Assembly: GCA_963966185.1 (NCBI GenBank)
Contig: CAWZYM010000229.1
Span: forward strand, 640,508 to 704,507
Source: Rhabditoides inermis
Lineage: Eukaryota; Nematoda; Chromadorea; Rhabditida; Rhabditidae
Length of the DNA: 64,000 bases
Direction of reading: 5' to 3'
This document shows, piece by piece, positions 1 to 10,151 of this stretch. Positions within the stretch are counted from its first letter, which is position 1. The number at the start of each line of letters is the position of its first letter. Both the position numbers and the translations under genes were made by a program. Under the pieces are notes generated by a model. That model had not been told where the DNA came from and did no database searches. It saw only the letters and a program-made list of their open reading frames with translations.

Positions 1-574
1 TTCTGAACTCCTGAACATTTTTGTGAAAAGTTCTAAAACCCTGAACAACTTTGTGAAAAGTTCTAAACTGTTCTAGTGAAAAGTTCTAAACCCCTAAAAA
101 TCTTGTGAAAAGTTCTTAACTGTTCTAGTGAAAAGTTCTGAACTCCTGAACATCTTTGTGAAAAGTTCTAAACCCCTAAACATCGTTGTGAAAAGTTCTA
201 AACTGGTTTAGGGAAAAGTTCTAAACTTCTGAACATCTTTGTGAAAATGTCTGAACTGTTCTAAGGAAAAGTTCTAAACTCCTGAACATCTTTGTGAAAA
301 GTTCTTAACCCCTAAACATCGTTGTGAAAAGTTCTAAACTGATCTAGGAAAAAGTTCTAAACTCCTGAACATCTTGTGAAAAGTTCTAAACCCCTAAACA
401 TCTTTGTTAAAAGTTCTAAACTGTTCTAGTGAAAAGTTCTAAACCCCTAAACATCTTGTGAAAAGTTCTAAACTGTTCTAGTGAAAAGTTCTAAACCCCT
501 AAACATCGTTGTGAAAAGTTCTAAACTGGTTTAGGGAAAAGTTCTAAACTTCTGAACATCTTTGTGAAAATGTC
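1..574. repeat. Monomer mosaic, homologous to 41981-42240 with an extra 323 bp
   Basis: Bases 1-262 match 41981-42242 with very few or no differences, including the rare CCCCTAAAAATC variant. The match breaks near 262 and resumes at about 584 (matching 42241), so this copy holds about 323 bp more than the 42-kb copy. The extra part consists of ordinary A and B units. No other feature is present. Confidence 0.75.
78..106 (+). repeat. Short type A monomer, 29 bp (representative copy)
   Basis: The box is followed by CCCCTAAAAATCTTGT. It has one T fewer than the CATCTTTGT form. The usual version in the array is CCCCTAAACATCTTGT or TCCTGAACATCTTGT; the AAAAATC form at this position recurs near 42070. 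The 29-bp form has a constant place in each HOR and, with a B unit, gives a 52-bp dimer. Confidence 0.85.
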
Positions 575-807
575 TGAACTGTTCTAGGAAAAAGTTCTAA
601 ACTCCTGAACATCTTTGTGAAAAGTTCTAAAACCCTAAACAACGTTGTGAAAAGTTCTAAACTGTTCTAGGGAAAAGTTTTAAACACCTGAACATCTTTG
701 TGAAAAGTTCTAAACTCCTAATCATCTTTGTGAAAAGTTCTCAACTGATATAGGAAAAAGTTCTGAACTCCTAAACACTTTTGTGAAAAGTTCTAAACTG
801 TTCTAGG

Positions 808-841
808 GAAAAGTTCTAAACTTACTTCTGAACATCTTTGT
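808..841 (+). repeat. L1 marker: 34-bp type A variant with 4-bp insertion (TTACTTCTGAAC)
   Basis: An A unit carrying four extra bases at the start of its spacer. It is followed by a variant B unit (AAAATGTCTGAACTGTCTTAGGG) and then by GAGAAGTTC. I used the TTACT start as a phase marker. It occurs at 822, 2286, 4501, 6228, 7988, 10152, 11910, 13668, 15884, 23758, 25276, 27962, 29020, 30893, 32493, 42479 and 44189, and again in the second 22-kb copy at positions 22,032 higher. It is absent between about 15.9 and 23.7 kb. Confidence 0.9.
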
Positions 842-1329
842 AAAAATGTCTGAACTGTCTTAGGGAGAAGTTCTAAACCCCTAAACATCTCGTGAAAAGT
901 TCTTAACTCCTAAACACCTTTGTGAAGAGTTCTAAACTGTTCTAGGAAAAAGTTCTAAACACCTGAACATCTTTGTGAAAAGTTCCAAACTCCTAAACAT
1001 CTTTGTGAAAAGTTCTCAACTGATATAGGAAAAAGTTCTGAACTCCTAAACACTTTTGTGAAAAGTTCTAAACTGTCTAGGGAAAAGTTCTAAACTCCTG
1101 AACATCTTGTGAAAAGTTCTAAACCCCCAAACATCTTTGTGAAAAGTTCTAAACTGTTCTAGTGGAAAGTTCTAAACTTCTGAACATCTTTGTGAAAATG
1201 TCTGAACTGTTCTAGGGAAAAGTTCTAAACTTCTGAACATCTTTGTGAAAAGTTCTAAAACCCTAAACAACTTTGTGAAAATTTCTAAACTGGTTTAGGG
1301 AAAAGTTTTAAACTTTTGAACATCTTTGT

Positions 1330-1352
1330 GAAAAGTTCTAAACCATCGTTGT
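1330..1352 (+). repeat. Type C monomer, 23 bp, spacer CATCGTTGT (representative copy)
   Basis: The box is followed directly by CATCGTTGT, and the next unit starts with AAAAAGTTC. It looks like a type A unit (CCCCTAAACATCGTTGT form) that lost about 7 bp between the box and CATCG. It recurs once or twice per higher-order repeat (for example near 2805, 4970, 5960, 6750), so it is a fixed component of the HOR and not a sporadic deletion. Confidence 0.85.
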
Positions 1353-1438
1353 AAAAAGTTCTAAACTGTTCTAAGGAAAAGTTCTAAACTCCTGAACATC
1401 TTTGTGAAAAGTTCTTAACCCCTAAACATCGTTGTGAA

Positions 1439-2038
1439 AATGTCTGAACTGTTCTAGGGAGAAGTTCTAAACCCCTAAACATCTCGTGAAAAGTTCTTAA
1501 CTCCTAAACACCTTTGTGAAGAGTTCTAAACTGTTCTAGTGAAAAGTTCTAAACTCCTGAACATCTTTGTGAAAAGTTCTGAACTCCTAAATATCTCTGT
1601 GAAAAGTTCTTAACTGATCTAGGAAAAAGTTCTAAACTTCTAAACATCTTTGTGAAAAGTTCTAAACTGTTCTAGTGAAAAGTTCTGAACTCCTAAACAC
1701 TTTTGTGAAAAGTTCTAAACTGATCTAGGAAAAAGTTCTAAACTCCTGAACATCTTGTGAAAAGTTCTAAACCCCCAAACATCTTTGTGAAAAGTTCTAA
1801 ACTGGTTTAGGGAAAAGCTCTAAACTTCTGAACATCTTTGTGAAAATGTCTGAACTGTTCTAGGGAAAAGTTCTAAACTCCTGAACATTTTTGTGAAAAG
1901 TTCTAAAACCCTGAACAACTTTGTGAAAAGTTCTAAACTGTTCTAGTGAAAAGTTCTAAACCCCTAAATATCTTGTGAAAAGTTCTAAACTGTTCTAGTG
2001 AAAAGTTCTGAACTCCTGAACATCTTTGTGAAAATGTC
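1439..2038. repeat. Monomer mosaic between the 1464-bp repeat copies
   Basis: Only A and B monomers. It includes the GGAAAAGCTC box variant (GCTC at 1817) and the CTGAACATTTTTG / CCCTGAACAACTTTG pair. Both also occur at 23.2, 24.2, 30.3 and 31.3 kb, so this stretch belongs to the same subfamily as the ~950-bp repeats inside the 22-kb unit. Confidence 0.75.
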
Positions 2039-2902
2039 TGAACTGTTCTAGGAAAAAGTTCTAAACTCCTGAACATCTTTGTGAAAAGTTCTAAAACCCT
2101 AAACAACGTTGTGAAAAGTTCTAAACTGTTCTAGGAAAAAGTTTTAAACACCTGAACATCTTTGTGAAAAATTCTAAACTCCTAATCATCTTTGTGAAAA
2201 GTTCTCAACTGATATAGGAAAAAGTTCTGAACTCCTAAACACTTTTGTGAAAAGTTCTAAACTGTTCTAGGGAAAAGTTCTAAACTTACTTCTGAACATC
2301 TTTGTAAAAATGTCTGAACTGTCTTAGGGAGAAGTTCTAAACCCCTAAACATCTCGTGAAAAGTTCTTAACTCCTAAACACCTTTGTGAAGAGTTCTAAA
2401 CTGTTCTAGGAAAAAGTTCTAAACACCTGAACATCTTTGTGAAAAGTTCCAAACTCCTAAACATCTTTGTGAAAAGTTCTCAACTGATATAGGAAAAAGT
2501 TCTGAACTCCTAAACACTTTTGTGAAAAGTTCTAAACTGTCTAGGGAAAAGTTCTAAACTCCTGAACATCTTGTGAAAAGTTCTAAACCCCCAAACATCT
2601 TTGTGAAAAGTTCTAAACTGTTCTAGTGGAAAGTTCTAAACTTCTGAACATCTTTGTGAAAATGTCTGAACTGTTCTAGGGAAAAGTTCTAAACTTCTGA
2701 ACATCTTTGTGAAAAGTTCCAAAACCCTAAACAACTTTGTGAAAAGTTCTAAACTGGTTTAGGGAAAAGTTTTAAACTTCTGAACATCTTTGTGAAAAGT
2801 TCTAAACCATCGTTGTAAAAAGTTCTAAACTGTTCTAAGAAAAAGTTCTAAACTCCTGAACATCTTTGTGAAAAGTTCTTAACCCCTAAACATCGTTGTG
2901 AA
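2039..2902. repeat. 1464-bp-offset repeat, second copy
   Basis: Partner of 575-1438. It begins in a B unit (GAAAATGTCTGAACTGTTC) and runs to the CATCGTTGTG of an A unit, beyond which this copy continues into the long HOR type while the first copy switches to another context. The start of the first measurable L1-to-L1 HOR (2286) lies inside it. Confidence 0.8.
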
Positions 2903-3314
2903 AAGTTCTAAACTGATCTAGGAAAAAGTTCTAAACTCCTGAACATCTTGTGAAAAGTTCTAAACCCCTAAACATCTTTGTTAAAAGTTCTAAACTGTTC
3001 TAGTGAAAAGTTCTAAACCCCTAAACATCTTGTGAAAAGTTCTAAACTGTTCTAGTGAAAAGTTCTAAACCCCTAAACATCGTTGTGAAAAGTTCTTTAC
3101 TGGTTTAGGAAAAAGTTCTAATCTTCTGAACATCTTTGTGAAAAAGTCTGAACTGTTCTAGGGAAAAGTTCTGAACTCCTGAACATCTTTGTGAAAAGTT
3201 CTTAACCATCGTTGTAAAAAGTTATAAACTGTTCTAAGGAAAAGTTCTGGACTCCTGAACATCTTTGTGAAAAGTTCTAAACCCCTAAACATCGTTGTGA
3301 AAAGTTCTAAACTG

Positions 3315-3322
3315 TTCTAGAA
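3315..3322. other. TTCTAGAA palindrome in a B unit (once per HOR)
   Basis: A B unit with spacer TGTTCTAGAAG creates TTCTAGAA, a perfect 8-bp palindrome, 156 bp before L3. It recurs in most L3-bearing HOR copies (for example near 5395, 8965, 11085, 14698, 17340, 26830, 36055). It resembles the inverted TTCnnGAA pair of a heat-shock element, but no third pentamer follows in register, so a regulatory role is not supported. Confidence 0.6.
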
Positions 3323-3470
3323 GAAAGTTCTAAACTCCTGAACATCTTTGTAAAAAGTTCTAAACTGTTCTAGTGAAAAAATTTGAACTCCTGAACATCT
3401 TTGTAAAAAAAAAGTTCTAAACCCCTAAACATCGATGTGAAAAGTTCTAAACTGTTTTAGTGAAAATTTC

Positions 3471-3486
3471 TGAACAGCTGAACATC
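3471..3486 (+). repeat. L3 marker: AACAGCTGAACATC variant monomer
   Basis: A B unit ending in TTTTAGT is followed by a box variant (GAAAATTTCTGAAC) and the spacer AGCTGAACATC. The TGAACAGCTG start lies at 3471, 5551, 9121, 11233, 12991, 14853, 17498, 19355, 21213, 26984, 36206, 38921, 41177, 43512, 49016, 58238, 60953 and 63209. The last five show the 22,032-bp offset where a partner exists (26984/49016, 36206/58238, 38921/60953, 41177/63209). It contains the palindrome CAGCTG. Its spacing to L1 (about 1030 or 677 bp downstream) classifies HOR copies as long or short. Confidence 0.9.
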
Positions 3487-4026
3487 TTTGTTAAAAGTTC
3501 TAAACTGTTCTAGTAAAAAGGTCTAAACTCCTGAACATCTTTGTGAAAAGTGTTAAATTCCTAAACATCTCTGTGAAAAGTTCTTAACTGATTTAGGAAA
3601 AAGTTCTAAACTCCTGAACATCTTTGTGAAAAGTTTAAACTGTTCTAGGAAAAAGTTCTAAACTCCTAAACATCTTTGTGAAAAGTTCTCAACTGGTATA
3701 GGAAAAAGTTCTGAACTCCTAAACACTTTTGTGAAAAGTTATAAACTGATCTAGGAAAAAGTTCTAAACTCCTGACCATCTTGTGAAAAGTTCTAAATCC
3801 CTAAACAACTTTGTGAAAAGTTCTAAACTGGTTTAGGAAAAAGTTCTAAACTTCTGAACATCTTTGTGAAAAGTTCTAAACCATCGTTGTAAAAAGTTCT
3901 AAACTGTTCTAAGAAAAAGTTCTCAACTTTTGAACATCTTTGTGAAAAGTTCTAAACCCCTAAACTTCGTTGTGAAAAGTTCTAAACTGTTCTAGTGAAA
4001 AGTTCTAAACACCTGAACATCTTTGT

Positions 4027-4049
4027 GAAAAGTTCTAAACTGTTCTAGT
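4027..4049 (+). repeat. Type B monomer, 23 bp (representative copy)
   Basis: The box GAAAAGTTCTAAAC followed by the 9-bp spacer TGTTCTAGT. The spacer repeats GTTCTA from the box. Variants include TGGTTTAGG, TGATCTAGG, TGATATAGG, TGTCTAGG and TGTTTTAGT. Box variants in B units include GAAAATGTCTGAAC. It alternates with type A as AB (53 bp) or AAB (83 bp). Its length of 23 shifts reading frame and its - strand contains CTAGAAC, so it breaks up any extended ORF. Confidence 0.95.
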
Positions 4050-4079
4050 GAAAAGTTCTAAACTCCTGAACATCTTTGT
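4050..4079 (+). repeat. Type A monomer, 30 bp (representative copy)
   Basis: A clean example of the commonest unit: box GAAAAGTTCTAAAC followed by the 16-bp spacer TCCTGAACATCTTTGT. Frequent variants change the spacer start (CCCCTAAAC, TTCTGAAC, ACCTGAAC), the 'CATCTTTGT' part (CATCGTTGT, CACTTTTGT, CATCTCTGT, AACAACTTTGT) or the box (TTCTGAAC, TTCTTAAC, TTCCAAAC). Thirty is a multiple of three, so on the - strand consecutive A units read as a 10-residue repeat (about MFRSLELFTK), which explains the occasional short ORF. Confidence 0.95.
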
Positions 4080-4500
4080 GAAAAGTTCTGAACTCCTAAA
4101 CACTTTTGTGAAAAGTTCTAAACTGATCTAGGAAAAAGTTCTAAACTCCTGAACATCTTGTGAAAAGTTCTAAACCCCCAAACATCGTTGTGAAAAGTTC
4201 TAAACTGGTTTAGGGAAAAGTTCTAAACTTCTGAACAGCTTTGTGAAAATGTCTGAACTGTTCTAGAAAAAAGTTCTAAACTCCTGAACATCTTTGTGAA
4301 AAGTTCTAAAACCCTAAACAACGTTGTGAAAAGTTCTAAACTGTTCTAGGGAAAAGTTTTTAACACCTGAACATCTTTGTGAAAAGTTCTAAACTCCTAA
4401 ACATCTTTGTGAAAAGTTCTCAACTGATATAGGAAAAAGTTCTGAACTCCTAAACACTTTTGTGAAAAGTTCTAAACTGTTCTAGGGAAAATTTCTAAAC

Positions 4501-6227
4501 TTACTTCTGAACATCTTTGTAAAAATGTCTGAACTGTCTTAGGGAGAAGTTCTAAACCCCTAAACATCTCGTGAAAAGTTCTTAACTCCTAAACACCTTT
4601 GTGAAGAGTTCTAAACTGTTCTAGGAAAAAGTTCTAAACACCTGAACATCTTTGTGAAAAGTTCCAAACTCCTAAACATCTTTGTGAAAAGTTCTCTACT
4701 GATATAGGAAAAAGTTCTGAACTCCTGAACATCTTGTGAAAAGTTCTAAACCCCCAAACATCTTTGTGAAAAGTTCTAAACTGTTCTAGTGAAAAGTTCT
4801 AAACTTCTGAACATCTTTGTGAAAATGTCTGAACTGTTCTAGGGAAAAGTTCTAAACTTCTGAACATCTTTGTGAAAAGTTCTAAAACCCTAAACAACTT
4901 TGTGAAAAGTTCTAAACTGGTTTAGGGAAAAGTTTTAAACTTCTGAACATCTTTGTGAAAAGTTCTAAACCATCGTTGTAAAAAGTTCTAAACTGTTCTA
5001 AGGAAAAGTTCTTAACTCCTGAACATCTTTGTGAAAAGTTCTTAACCCCTAAACATCGTTGTGAAAAGTTCTAAACTGATCTAGGAAAAAGTTCTAAACC
5101 CCTAAACATCTTGTGAAAAGTTCTAAACTGTTCTAGTGAAAAGTTCTAAACCCCTAAACATCGTTGTGAAAAGTTCTTTACTGGTTTAGGGAAAAGTTCT
5201 AATCTTCTGAACATCTTTGTGAAAAAGTCTGAACTGTTCTAGGGAAAAGTTCTGAACTCCTGAACATCTTTGTGAAAAGTTCTTAACCATCGTTGTAAAA
5301 AGTTATAAACTGTTCTAAGGAAAAGTTCTGGACTCCTGAACATCTTTGTGAAAAGTTCTAAACCCCTAAACATCGTTGTGAAAAGTTCTAAACTGTTCTA
5401 GAAGAAAGTTTTAAACTCCTGAACATCTTTGTAAAAAGTTCTAAACTGTTCTAGTGAAAAAATTTGAACTCCTGAACATCTTTGTAAAAAAAAGTTCTAA
5501 ACCCCTAAACATCGATGTGAAAAGTTCTAAACTGTTTTAGTGAAAATTTCTGAACAGCTGAACATCTTTGTTAAAAGTTCTAAACTGTTCTAGTAAAAAG
5601 GTCTAAACTCCTGAACATCTTTGTGAAAAGTGTTAAATTCCTAAACATCTCTGTGAAAAGTTCTTAACTGATTTAGGAAAAAGTTCTAAACTCCTGAACA
5701 TCTTTGTGAAAAGTTTTAAACTGTTCTAGGAAAAAGTTCTAAACTCCTAAACATCTTTGTGAAAAGTTCTCAACTGGTATAGGAAAAAGTTCTGAACTCC
5801 TAAACACTTTTGTGAAAAGTTCTAAACTGATCTAGGAAAAAGTTCTAAACTCCTGACCATCTTGTGAAAAGTTCTAAACCCCTAAACAACTTTGTGAAAA
5901 GTTCTAAACTGGTTTAGGGAAAAGTTCTAAACTTCTGAACATCTTTGTGAAAAGTTCTAAACCATCGTTGTAAAAAGTTCTAAACTGTTCTAAGAAAAAG
6001 TTCTAAACTCCTGAACATCTTTGTGAAAAGTTCTAAACCCCTAAACTTCGTTGTGAAAAGTTTTAAACTGTTCTAGGGAAAAGTTTTAAACACCTGAACA
6101 TCTTTGTGAAAAGTTCTAAACTCCTAAACATCTTTGTGAAAAGTTCTCAACTGATATAGGAAAAAGTTCTGAACTCCTAAACACTTTTGTGAAAAGTTCT
6201 AAACTGTTCTAGGGAAAAGTTCTAAAC
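4501..6227. repeat. Short-form HOR copy, 1727 bp
   Basis: L1 to L3 is 1050 bp and L3 to the next L1 is 677 bp. The 677-bp arm is the deletion form described for the 1758-bp copies: CTTCGTTGTG is followed by a B unit and then directly by GGGAAAAGTTTTAAACACC. The portion around 5090-6070 aligns with 3010-3990 at an offset of about 2080 bp. Confidence 0.75.
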
Positions 6228-7987
6228 TTACTTCTGAACATCTTTGTAAAAATGTCTGAACTGTCTTAGGGAGAAGTTCTAAACCCCTAAACATCTCGTG
6301 AAAAGTTCTTAACTCCTAAACACCTTTGTGAAGAGTTCTAAACTGTTCTAGGAAAAAGTTCTAAACACCTGAACATCTTTGTGAAAAGTTCCAAACTCCT
6401 AAACATCTTTGTGAAAAGTTCTCAACTGATATAGGAAAAAGTTCTGAACTCCTAAACACTTTTGTGAAAAGTTCTAAACTGTCTAGGGAAAAGTTCTAAA
6501 CTCCTGAACATCTTGTGCAAAGTTCTAAACCCCCAAACATCTTTGTGAAAAGTTCTAAACTGTTCTAGTGGAAAGTTCTAAACTTCTGAACATCTTTGTG
6601 AAAATGTCTGAACTGTTCTAGGGAAAAGTTCTAAACTTCTGAACATCTTTGTGAAAAGTTCTAAAACCCTAAACAACTTTGTGAAAAGTTCTAAACTGGT
6701 TTAGGGAAAAGTTTTAAACTTCTGAACATCTTTGTGAAAAGTTCTAAACCATCGTTGTAAAAAGTTCTAAACTGTTCTAAGGAAAAGTTCTAAACTCCTG
6801 AACATCTTTGTGAAAAGTTCTTAACCCCTAAACATCGTTGTGAAAAGTTCTAAACTGTTCTAGTTAAAAGTTCTAAACACCTGAACATCTTTGTGAAAAG
6901 TTCTAAACTGTTCTAGTGAAAAGTTCTAAACTCCTGAACATCTTTGTGAAAAGTTCTGAACTCCTAAACACTTTTGTGAAAAGTTCTAAACTGATCTAGG
7001 AAAAAGTTCTAAACTCCTGAACATCTTTGTGAAAAGTGTTAAATTCCTAAACATCTCTGTGAAAAGTTCTTAACTGATTTAGGAAAAAGTTCTAAACTCC
7101 TGAACATCTTTGTGAAAAGTTTTAAACTGTTCTAGGAAAAAGTTCTAAACTCCTAAACATCTTTGTGAAAAGTTCTCAACTGGTATAGGAAAAAGTTCTG
7201 AACTCCTAAACACTTTTGTGAAAAGTTATAAACTGATCTAGGAAAAAGTTCTAAACTCCTGACCATCTTGTGAAAAGTTCTAAACCCCTAAACAACTTTG
7301 TGAAAAGTTCTAAACTGGTTTAGGGAAAAGTTCTAAACTTCTGAACATCTTTGTGAAAAGTTCTAAACCATCGTTGTAAAAAGTTCTAAACTGTTCTAAG
7401 AAAAAATTCTTAACTCCTGAACATCTTTGTGAAAAGTTCTAAACCCCTAAACTTCGTTGTGAAAAGTTCTAAACTGTTCTAGTGAAAAGTTCTAAACACC
7501 TGAACATCTTTGTGAAAAGTTCTAAACTGTTCTAGTGAAAAGTTCTAAACTCCTGAACATCTTTGTGAAAAGTTCTGAACTCCTAAACACTTTTGTGAAA
7601 AGTTCTAAACTGATCTAGGAAAAAGTTCTAAACTCCTGAACATCTTGTGAAAAGTTCTAAACCCCCAAACATCGTTGTGAAAAGTTCTAAACTGGTTTAG
7701 GGAAAAGTTCTAAACTTCTGAACAGCTTTGTGAAAATGTCTGAACTGTTCTAGAAAAAAGTTCTAAACTCCTGAACATCTTTGTGAAAAGTTCTAAAACC
7801 CTAAACAACGTTGTGAAAAGTTCTAAACTGTTCTAGGGAAAAGTTTTAAACACCTGAACATCTTTGTGAAAAGTTCTAAACTCCTAAACATCTTTGTGAA
7901 AAGTTCTCAACTGATATAGGAAAAAGTTCTGAACTCCTAAACACTTTTGTGAAAAGTTCTAAACTGTTCTAGGGAAAAGTTCTAAAC
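6228..7987. repeat. HOR copy lacking L3, 1760 bp
   Basis: L1 to L1 is 1760 bp but no L3 marker is present. After the CATCTCTGTG / TGATTTAGG units (about 7020-7090) it rejoins the common HOR. It therefore lacks the central part found in 2286-4500 and has a different internal junction from the 1758-bp copies, although its length is nearly the same. It carries the CATCTTGTGCAAAG variant at 6511. Confidence 0.7.
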
Positions 7988-10151
7988 TTACTTCTGAACA
8001 TCTTTGTAAAAATGTCTGAACTGTCTTAGGGAGAAGTTCTAAACCCCTAAACATCTCGTGAAAAGTTCTTAACTCCTAAACACCTTTGTGAAGAGTTCTA
8101 AACTGTTCTAGGAAAAAGTTCTAAACACCTGAACATCTTTGTGAAAAGTTCCAAACTCCTAAACATCTTTGTGAAAAGTTCTCAACTGATATAGGAAAAA
8201 GTTCTGAACTCCTAAACACTTTTGTGAAAAGTTCTAAACTGTCTAGGGAAAAGTTCTAAACCCCTGAACATCTTGTGCAAAGTTCTAAACCCCCAAACAT
8301 CTTTGTGAAAAGTTCTAAACTGTTCTAGTGGAAAGTTCTAAACTTCTGAACATCTTTGTGAAAATGTCTGAACTGTTCTAGGGAAAAGTTCTAAACTTCT
8401 GAACATCTTTGTGAAAAGTTCTAAAACCCTAAACAACTTTGTGAAAAGTTCTAAACTGGTTTAGGGAAAAGTTTTAAACTTCTGAACATCTTTGTGAAAA
8501 GTTCTAAACCATCGTTGTAAAAAGTTCTAAACTGTTCTAAGGAAAAGTTCTAAACTCCTGAACATCTTTGTGAAAAGTTCTTAACCCCTAAACATCGTTG
8601 TGAAAAGTTCTAAACTGATCTAGGAAAAAGTTCTAAACTCCTGAACATCTTGTGAAAAGTTCTAAACCCCTAAACATCTTTGTTAAAAGTTCTAAACTGT
8701 TCTAGTGAAAAGTTCTAAACCCCTAAACATCGTTGTGAAAAGTTCTTTACTGGTTTAGGGAAAAGTTCTAATCTTCTGAACATCTTTGTGAAAAAGTCTG
8801 AACTGTTCTAGGGAAAAGTTCTGAACTCCTGAACATCTTTGTGAAAAGTTCTTAACCATCGTTGTAAAAAGTTATAAACTGTTCTAAGGAAAAGTTCTGG
8901 ACTCCTGAACATCTTTGTGAAAAGTTCTAAACCCCTAAACATCGTTGTGAAAAGTTCTAAACTGTTCTAGAAGAAAGTTCTAAACTCCTGAACATCTTTG
9001 TAAAAAGTTCTAAACTGTTCTAGTGAAAAAAATTCGAACTCCTGAACATCTTTGTAAAAAAAAGTTCTAAACCCCTAAACATCGATGTGAAAAGTTCTAA
9101 ACTGTTTTAGTGAAAATTTCTGAACAGCTGAACATCTTTGTTAAAAGTTCTTAACTGTTCTAGTAAAAAGTTCTAAACTCCTGAACATCTTTGTGAAAAG
9201 TGTTAAATTCCTAAACATCTCTGTGAAAAGTTCTTAACTGATTTAGGAAAAAGTTCTAAACTCCTGAACATCTTTGTGAAAAGTTTTAAACTGTTCTAGG
9301 AAAAAGTTCTAAACTCCTAAACATCTTTGTGAAAAGTTCTCAACTGGTATAGGAAAAAGTTCTGAACTCCTAAACACTTTTGTGAAAAGTTATAAACTGA
9401 TCTAGGAAAAAGTTCTAAACTCCTGACCATCTTGTGAAAAGTTCTAAACCCCTAAACAACTTTGTGAAAAGTTCTAAACTGGTTTAGGGAAAAGTTCTAA
9501 ACTTCTGAACATCTTTGTGAAAAGTTCTAAACCATCGTTGTAAAAAGTTCTAAACTGTTCTAAGAAAAAGTTCTTAACTCCTGAACATCTTTGTGAAAAG
9601 TTCTAAACCCCTAAACTTCGTTGTGAAAAGTTCTAAACTGTTCTAGTGAAAAGTTCTAAACACCTGAACATCTTTGTGAAAAGTTCTAAACTGTTCTAGT
9701 GAAAAGTTCTAAACTCCTGAACATCTTTGTGAAAAGTTCTGAACTCCTAAACACTTTTGTGAAAAGTTCTAAACTGATCTAGGAAAAAGTTCTAAACTCC
9801 TGAACATCTTGTGAAAAGTTCTAAACCCCCAAACATCGTTGTGAAAAGTTCTAAACTGGTTTAGGGAAAAGTTCTAAACTTCTGAACAGCTTTGTGAAAA
9901 TGTCTGAACTGTTCTAGAAAAAAGTTCTAAACTCCTGAACATCTTTGTGAAAAGTTCTAAAACCCTAAACAACGTTGTGAAAAGTTCTAAACTGTTCTAG
10001 GGAAAAGTTTTAAACACCTGAACATCTTTGTGAAAAGTTCTAAACTCCTAAACATCTTTGTGAAAAGTTCTCAACTGATATAGGAAAAAGTTCTGAACTC
10101 CTAAACACTTTTGTGAAAAGTTCTAAACTGTTCTAGGGAAAAGTTCTAAAC
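7988..10151. repeat. Long-form HOR copy, 2164 bp (one 52-bp dimer short)
   Basis: L1 to L3 is 1133 bp against 1185 bp in the full form; L3 to L1 is 1031 bp. The missing 52 bp is exactly one short-A plus B dimer near 8710-8730, where CTAGTGAAAAGTTCTAAAC is followed directly by the CCCCTAAACATCGTTGTG unit. It carries the TTCGAACTCC variant at 9033. Confidence 0.8.

Larger units (their letters stand above)
575..1438. repeat. 1464-bp-offset repeat, first copy
   Basis: This segment recurs 1464 bp downstream. The landmarks CTAATCATC (718 and 2182) and L1 (822 and 2286) fix the offset. The two copies differ at several single bases, for example TTTTGAAC (1310s) against TTCTGAAC (2770s) and AAATTTC against AAAGTTC. 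Homology ends where GTTGTGAAAATGTCTGAAC here replaces GTTGTGAAAAGTTCTAAAC. It also matches 42232-42918 at an offset of 41,657. Confidence 0.8.
2286..4500. repeat. Long-form HOR copy, 2215 bp (L1 to L1)
   Basis: L1 to L3 is 1185 bp and L3 to the next L1 is 1030 bp, the same layout as 13668-15883 (2216 bp). It carries the GTTCTAGAAG unit (3314), the TTTGAACTCC variant (near 3383) and a long A run (near 3406). The A run is one base longer than in the next copy, and that accounts for the change from a 2081-bp offset (GTTCTTTACTGG at 3092 and 5173) to a 2080-bp offset at L3. Confidence 0.8.

Noticed and set aside
3315..3322. Heat-shock-element-like TTCTAGAA
   Set aside because: Only two inverted pentamers are present and no third follows in 5-bp register. 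There is no adjacent gene or promoter; it is one B-unit variant copied with the HOR.
3960..3985. CENP-B-box-like CTTCGTTGTGAAAAG
   Set aside because: It shares CTTCGTTG with the known box, but the essential CGGG part is absent and the central A is shifted by one base. It occurs only in one A variant, so I treat it as coincidence.
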